Below, piece after piece: positions 59,001-64,000 of a DNA stretch of 64,000 bases (position 1 is the stretch's first letter; each line of letters begins with the position of its first letter). A model generated the notes under the pieces. The model saw only the letters and a list, made by a program, of their open reading frames with translations. It was not told the DNA's origin and did no database searches. The stretch is from NCBI GenBank assembly GCA_947172415.1, contig OX359194.1, positions 1,922,001 to 1,986,000 on the forward strand, given 5' to 3'. Source of the DNA: Chondrosia reniformis. Its lineage: Eukaryota; Porifera; Demospongiae; Chondrillida; Chondrillidae. The translations under genes and the position numbers were made by a program.

Positions 59001-62000
59001 AAGTTATTTGGAGTGAATAAGATTTGTGTTAAAAGTCCTTATAATTCCAATAATTGCTGTTTCCTTGTTGTATTGAAACTTTGTATTAAAGTTATTTGGA
59101 GTGAATAAGATTTGTGTTAAAAGTCCTTATAATTCCAATAATTGCTGTTTCCTTGTTGTATTGAAACTTTGTATTAAAGTTATTTGGAGTGAATAAGATT
59201 TGTGTTAAAAGTCCTTATAATTCCAATAATTGCTGTTTCCTTATCGCTTAACACCTACGTACATTCATAAATATGTTCATATTATAAAGATATATAGCTT
59301 GTAAACATAAATTCTGGACGCTATTTCTATTTACCAATTTCCACATTTTTTCATCTACGTGTTTTATAATGATAGAATAAGGAGTGCTTGTTGCGATCAT
59401 TATGAGAATATGGATTCATTAGTTTAGAATGTTACTTCATCAGCAATATATCTCTTGTTTTATACTGTACATATGTGCATTTATGTTTGTAGTACTACTG
59501 TAAGATTCATTTTCCCTTTTCTAAAGCTCTTAACACAACTGAATTATGTACACAACCAAATACTCAGTGTCGTGACTCAGTACAAGTTAAGAGAGACTTT
59601 TGCGAAGAAGCCTAATTTTGACCTTCGAGTTCTTCTTGAAGGTAAGAAAGTGTGCCTCCTCTTACTCTAAACAGCTACTTAGATTTGCATGCTGAGTGTT
59701 GACTTACACCATACCACCTGTTACCCCTTCTATTTTGTCGACATGAATAGGAAAATGGTTTGTTGGTTAAATGAAAATGATTATTCTGACATGTCTAAAC
59801 TTCTAATTTTATTCCACTAATTCAAGTATACATCTGTATAGGGCAGCATGCAGAACTTGGGGCCAGAGGGAGCAAAATGAGTTTTTCAAAATTAAGGGAT
59901 GGGGAGGGGGTATGATGGTATTGAAGCAGTTTAGGGGGTTCCCAAAACTCTAGGGGGGGGGGGCAAACATTGTTTAATACTGCTAAAGAAGGTTCCTTGT
60001 CTGATCTATCAATTAATGCATACATTAAAACATTTGGCAGTGGTCAACTGTATAGAGCAGTCAGCTCTGTAAGCCCTTGTAAAATTGCCATATTATGGAT
60101 CATACGTACAAAAGGCTTTCTATAATGCAGCCACCTTTCTAATAAGGCCAGAGCTGACCACATTAAACAGGTTTCACTGTATATAGTTTAAGTATATGTA
60201 ATGCTATTGAGTGCTTCATTTGTCTTACTGTTATTTTAGTGTACGTACGTTTGTGTAGTCTAAACGTATTGTGTCTGTGTTGTTTACATTTGTAGGAACT
60301 GAGAAATTTATTGATAACATTTTAAACATGTCCGATGAAGATCCATCCTTGATACTGGGAGGTGTAAGTTTAACTAGTAAATACTTGTATGATAAGGGTG
60401 GCATCCAGGCTTGACACTGAAGAGGATCCACAGGATTGAAACATTTGACCACGAACTCAAGAAGAAGAACCACCTGCATCTCCAAATGCTCCTCAAGCCT
60501 AGGGTCCCACCCTTATCATACCTTGGATGTAGTAAGAAGAAATCCCTACCCCATTACTTACTGTCTGATTCCCTACAATGCTGTCAGAATTATAGCTAAC
60601 AATTTCAAAGTACGTACGTATTTGTGGATCTGTAATCTTTAACTGCTATACATTAGCACAATTGATCAGAATGTCCTATTGAATTAATAATAGATCAACT
60701 CTTATTTACTTTGTTTGCCTGTTTTATCTAGGAACCATTTTGTTTTATGAAAATGACAGCTACGTACAGCTATGAATTTTAACTATAATACTTCTTCCTT
60801 TGGTCCTCCAGGTTCGATGTCTTCCAATGCCTCCTGCCTTAAGACAGAGCATCAATAACATTCTGTTGCAGTTACGACCAGATCAGGCTTTGTTTGCCGT
60901 TCTTGTAGCCAAAGACCAACTAATTACTTACATGAAACCAACAAAGGATTACCATCTCCAACCATCAGATATTCATCTCATTATTAACTTAATATCTGCT
61001 TCCACCAGCTTTAGAGCAGCACAGTCTTGGATGCCAATTTGCCTCCCAAAGTTTAATAACCAGTCAGTCTGTGCACTAATTGTTAACTCGTCACACGTTG
61101 AGAATTTTATCAACCATATATGTACCTACAATCAATCCTCATACAAGGAATCAGGCCTCTACCACCAAAAACTAAGTCAATATAAAGATTTCCTTCTGGG
61201 AGAGGGGGAAAATTTAAATTATCTATCCATCTTAGTCTGGGAATACCTCTTTGTCTTCTTCCATCCAATTCCTCTTTAAAAAGTGTTAGATCTGCTAATT
61301 TGCGACTTCACAATCCACAATCCAGGGTTTCTTTTATAGAGGTGGGAATTTGTTTCTTCTTAAAATGTCCCCCTCCTTAATTAAGGAACTCAATTTGCCA
61401 ATTATTAACATTGAAATGGGTTTCTCTTTCGACATTTACTATACATAGTATCTTATCCCCAGTTGTGATATTTTCTAAAATCAATAAGCAATACACTACC
61501 ATTTCCAAACATGTGAAAAATTCCTGTTATTCCCCTGCTTAACAATTTCACGCACCTACAATCTAAATTGACTGTCTTTTGAAAACCATTTCGCTAATGT
61601 TGTTTGTCTTGCTGTAGGGGTTTCCTGCATGGTTACGTTGCCTACTTTTCAGACACTTCAGACGTGTGTCTCTTTATTCTTTCTGCCAACAAGGATGACT
61701 TTTTCCATTTACAAGCTTTTAAGAATAAAATATATGACAAGCTGAGTGCTTCAGGACAGATTAAAGAGTTAGATAAGGCTGTAGCAGATTCTGAATATGG
61801 AGTTCCACATCTTGGTACGTACGTACATGTACCTGTGAAAGTCATACTTTAGGTATATGTGTTGTTATTACCTAAATAGAATAAGGATTTCTTCTAACTG
61901 TGTTAAACTTATCTTTTGAAAAGATCATCTTTTGACTTTTAGAGTGTCTTAAGATGCAGTTTTGTTGTCACTCTTGATTGTCAGACGTTTCGACTCTGAA

Positions 62001-64000
62001 ATGTCTTCTTCAGTGACTTAGATGCTCTAAAAGTTGAAAGATTATCCTTTCAAAAGAAATTATTATAAAATTTATAAAACTGTCAACTTAAGTTTGATGG
62101 ACTGTCTGAGATCAAAAGGAAGTTATGAATGAGCAAGATGGAACACCATGCTCAAATATTATGGTTGTCATGACTATGAAGCTAAGGAAGCATAAGAGAA
62201 TAGATTATACTAAGACTTAAAACATAATTTTCTTAGACTAGTTACACTATACTTGGGGCAAACCTAAAGAGCCTTGGATGAGGATATCATTGGGCTTCTT
62301 CTCTTTTTTCCTCTATTGGATAAAAGTTGCAAATGAATCAGTTTTTTTTCTTTTTTTTCTATTTTCTGGTTTTCTGGGAATGGCTATGTACATTTACGTA
62401 CCTACGTATGACCATAATTGTTATGCATATCAGTACATTTGCCTTTACTTTAGACTGTTCTGTTGCTGGCATGTCTTGTATATGGCACTTCCTTTACAAG
62501 AACAAAAGAACTAATCTCATCACGTCCCCCAAGCTACCACCAGTTTTTAAAAGTCAAGAGGGAAAAGAAAGGTTTGGCACATATTTAAGCATGTGCATGC
62601 ATTCCTTTTTTGACTGTCTATTCTGTGTTCCTGTACACTGTCTATTCTGTGTTATTGTGTTATTGTGTGAGGAAGTTTTGATGCAAAAGTAAATTCTATT
62701 ATTCTAAAATGACCTGCAGTGATTCAGAACCTGATATTGAAGGCACCCGAATGATTTCAGGCTCTGCATTGTACCCACTCAACATGCATATACATATATT
62801 GCATGTAGAGTGTGTATAGTGTAGAGCTTGATATTTCAGTTATTAAGACACCTGGAAATTGTAACTAAAATGTGTCTCTATTGTGTGTTCCTGTACACTG
62901 TCTATTCTATGTTATTTGTTTGTAGGTTATTTGAGCAGTACATGTACATGAACAAGTCCATGGTAAATCCTAATTGTAGACTGAAAGTTTTCTATCATAC
63001 TGGTACTACAGAAAGTCTTATTGGCTGGGTAAGTCCAGTTGTATCCCGGAGGATACAAGTATACACATGTTCATACATACATATGTACATACATATACAC
63101 ACATATGAAAAAAGGGAGTTAATTGCACTGAGCCGTGCAATTAACTGAGTCCGATAAGCAAACATTATCCAGCCAAGTGACCGAAGTCAAATCAGCTGGT
63201 TGCCAGATTAATAGGACTTCGGTTCCCCAGCCAAGATTAGACTTTGGTCATTTAGCTGATTTGGCGTAATATTTTCCAGTGATTATTATTTTTATTTATC
63301 ATACAAACATACGTATGTAGTATGTACATAGACTGTATATACTTATTATGTATATGTACATACGTAGATTGTATAGTAGTATACGTATGTCCAATCTAGT
63401 TTGGGCTCCTGATGTGATTAAAGCCATCTCACAAAGTTTTTGCAGCTTCTTAATTTAGTATATACATACATACATTGGTACTGTGTATACAGTAGAAGCT
63501 GGTTCATTGGGTGGTTACTGGAGAATAGGGAAAATCCCCATTAACTGGCTGTCCCATTTATCAAGACAATGTTTTTTACTGTTAATTTGCTTGTTTTTTT
63601 TTCAAACTAGTCAGTCAAATTGGATGGTACAGACCAGTCAAAGCCATTTGTACCATTGCTGGCTTAGTTTAACTTGAACACAATGATCACTTTATGTTTA
63701 CATGAGATGGTATGGAGATTGCAATGCCTACGTTTGGTTAAATGAGCCTTACCCTCTTGTAGTTAAGCAAATATTGATTGATGGTATCCTTTATGAATCA
63801 TTATTTAATGTTGAAAGTTCATCTACTATGTGATAATTATATTCATTGCAGAAAACAAGTCAGTTTGATTTGTACATGGTTTTCCATCCATTACTTTCCA
63901 AGGAAAAAGCAATTAACTTAGGAAACACTTTGTATAAATGGATAAAGGTATGTTTATAGTGATGTTCTTTTTATATTCAGTCACTGTAGCTACATAATTG
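53077..64000 (+). CDS. mon1: Vacuolar fusion protein MON1, 3' end outside the window
   Basis: Twelve exons in frame: 53077-53173, 53386-53562, 53940-53999, 56560-56725, 58727-58820, 59527-59641, 60296-60363, 60812-61062, 61618-61814, 62454-62571, 62926-63028, 63852-63947; at least one more lies beyond 64000. After a charged, acidic N-terminus come the MON1 longin motifs: KHVFVFSRSGKPVYSRYGSE, GVMQALVSFYEDD, YLAVARSN, FDLRVLLEG, RCLPMPPALRQSINNILL, LVAKDQLITYM, DIHLIINLISASTSFR, SWMPICLPKFN, HFLYKNKRTNLITSP, FYHTGTTESLIGW, LGNTLYKWIK. MON1 with CCZ1 forms the exchange factor that activates Rab7 and drives early-to-late endosome conversion. An in-frame ATG at 53056 is also possible; 53077 (AAAATGGCCG) fits better. 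Introns of 2 kb at 54000 and 56726 are long for this window. Confidence 0.92.
54875..54990 (-). repeat. Possible tRNA-derived SINE in mon1 intron
   Basis: Minus strand reads CTTAGTGTACTGGTGGAGTA, then CCTGGGTTCAAGTCCCAG, i.e. box-A-like and box-B (GGTTCAAGTCC) elements at tRNA spacing with a paired CTGGG/CCCAG T stem. The rest of the cloverleaf is poor. Confidence 0.4.
57939..58110. repeat. Palindromic dispersed repeat, full copy
   Basis: TGGATTTTATCCCATCCACT / AGTGGATGGGGTAAAATCCA and CATGTCTCCTAAGGAG / CTCCTCAGGAGACATG form an inverted repeat. A tail GCAGCTTTAAGATCTTAAAG follows. One-arm copies at 1-160 and 58497-58570. In the mon1 intron 56726-58726. Confidence 0.75.
58964..59242. repeat. 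88-bp tandem array in mon1 intron
   Basis: Three units start at 58964, 59052 and 59140 (AATTGCTGTTTCCTTGTTGT...GTCCTTATAATTCCAAT), and a partial fourth begins at 59228. Units are almost identical, so the expansion is recent. Confidence 0.92.
59846..59975. repeat. G-rich dispersed repeat, copy 2
   Basis: Same block order as 6748-6895: GCATGCAGAACTTGGGGCCA, TTTTTCAAAATTAAGGG, CCAAAACTCTA followed by a run of about 10 G. Confidence 0.7.
60388..60520 (+). ncRNA. Hammerhead-like three-way junction in mon1 intron
   Basis: Stem I is TATGATAAGGGTGG (60388-60401) with CCACCCTTATCATA (60507-60520) plus AGGCTTGA (60407-60414) with TCAAGCCT (60493-60500). CTGAAGA (60417-60423) follows. Stem II is GATCC/GGATT (60425-60437) closed by ACA. 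GAAA lies at 60438-60441. Stem III is CATTTG/CAAATG (60442-60447, 60483-60488). This is the topology of a type I hammerhead. The cleavage strand reads CTCC where an NUH directly after stem III is expected, so it may be inactive. Best-preserved fold of the dispersed family. Confidence 0.5.
61905..62062 (-). repeat. Hammerhead-like dispersed repeat in mon1 intron
   Basis: Ends CTTTTGAAAAGATCATC and GATTATCCTTTCAAAAG are nearly complementary, followed by CTTTTAGAGTGTCTTAAG / CTAAGTCAC...GCTCTAAAAG. Minus-strand core: CTGAAGAAGACATTTCAGAG then TCGAAACGTCTGAC. Core boxes CTGAAGA and GAAAC are both intact. Confidence 0.6.
63157..63295. repeat. Small MITE, copy 2
   Basis: GCAAACATTATCCAGCCAAG, AGGACTTCGGTTCCCCAG and TTTGGCGTAATATTTTCCAG correspond to the element at 38308-38490. 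In the last mon1 intron within the window. Confidence 0.6.

Overview
This is a gene-dense, AT-rich eukaryotic window with small GT..AG introns, divergent and convergent gene pairs, and many short palindromic repeats. SRCR, DOMON and fibrinogen-like domains combined in large secreted proteins, next to compact housekeeping genes, point to a metazoan, most likely a demosponge such as Amphimedon. The species is an inference; no search was run.

Layout. (1) 517-1675 (+): 3' part of a gene with two CARD-like death-fold domains. (2) 2098-3709 (-): mitochondrial ribosomal protein L21. Its start lies 38 bp from that of (3) 3748-8015 (+): WDR77/MEP50, so they share a bidirectional promoter; a tRNA-like sequence sits in a WDR77 intron. 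(4) 8340-17298 (-): a 13-exon, 1283-residue secreted protein with seven SRCR domains, a DOMON domain and a C-terminal fibrinogen-like domain. (5) 19253-23030 and 24651-27403 (-): two tandem paralogues of an unrecognised coiled-coil protein with all introns in phase 0. (6) 29000-31510, 33543-37910 and 46582-51091 (-): three secreted proteins built from repeats of a three-exon cassette (four-to-five-Cys exon, beta-rich exon, exon ending in Cys-Cys) that I do not recognise as a named domain. (7) 41832-44068 (-): a two-exon protein with signal peptide, ectodomain and about seven membrane segments, lying inside that cluster. (8) 53077 to beyond the right edge (+): MON1, the vacuolar-fusion longin protein.

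The most interesting system is the cluster 8.3-51.1 kb on the minus strand. Four genes start with the same kind of first exon (signal peptide, a Cys, an L-rich helix, a coiled coil, Cys, then a phase-1 intron). They then carry different payloads: SRCR/DOMON/FReD, cassette repeats, cassettes plus DOMON, or four cassettes. Cassettes are bounded by phase-1 introns, and the DOMON exons of two genes have matching lengths and phases, so the cluster looks like a family diversified by exon shuffling. Surface recognition or adhesion is a plausible role but is inference.

Intergenic and intronic DNA holds MITE-like inverted repeats, three tandem arrays (120, 88 and 34 bp periods), a LINE 3' end with a (TTGAA)n tail, and a dispersed repeat whose core resembles a hammerhead ribozyme (CTGANGA - hairpin - GAAA in a three-way junction).

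Exon coordinates were derived by hand from splice consensus and reading-frame continuity; every model marked complete keeps frame from start to stop.
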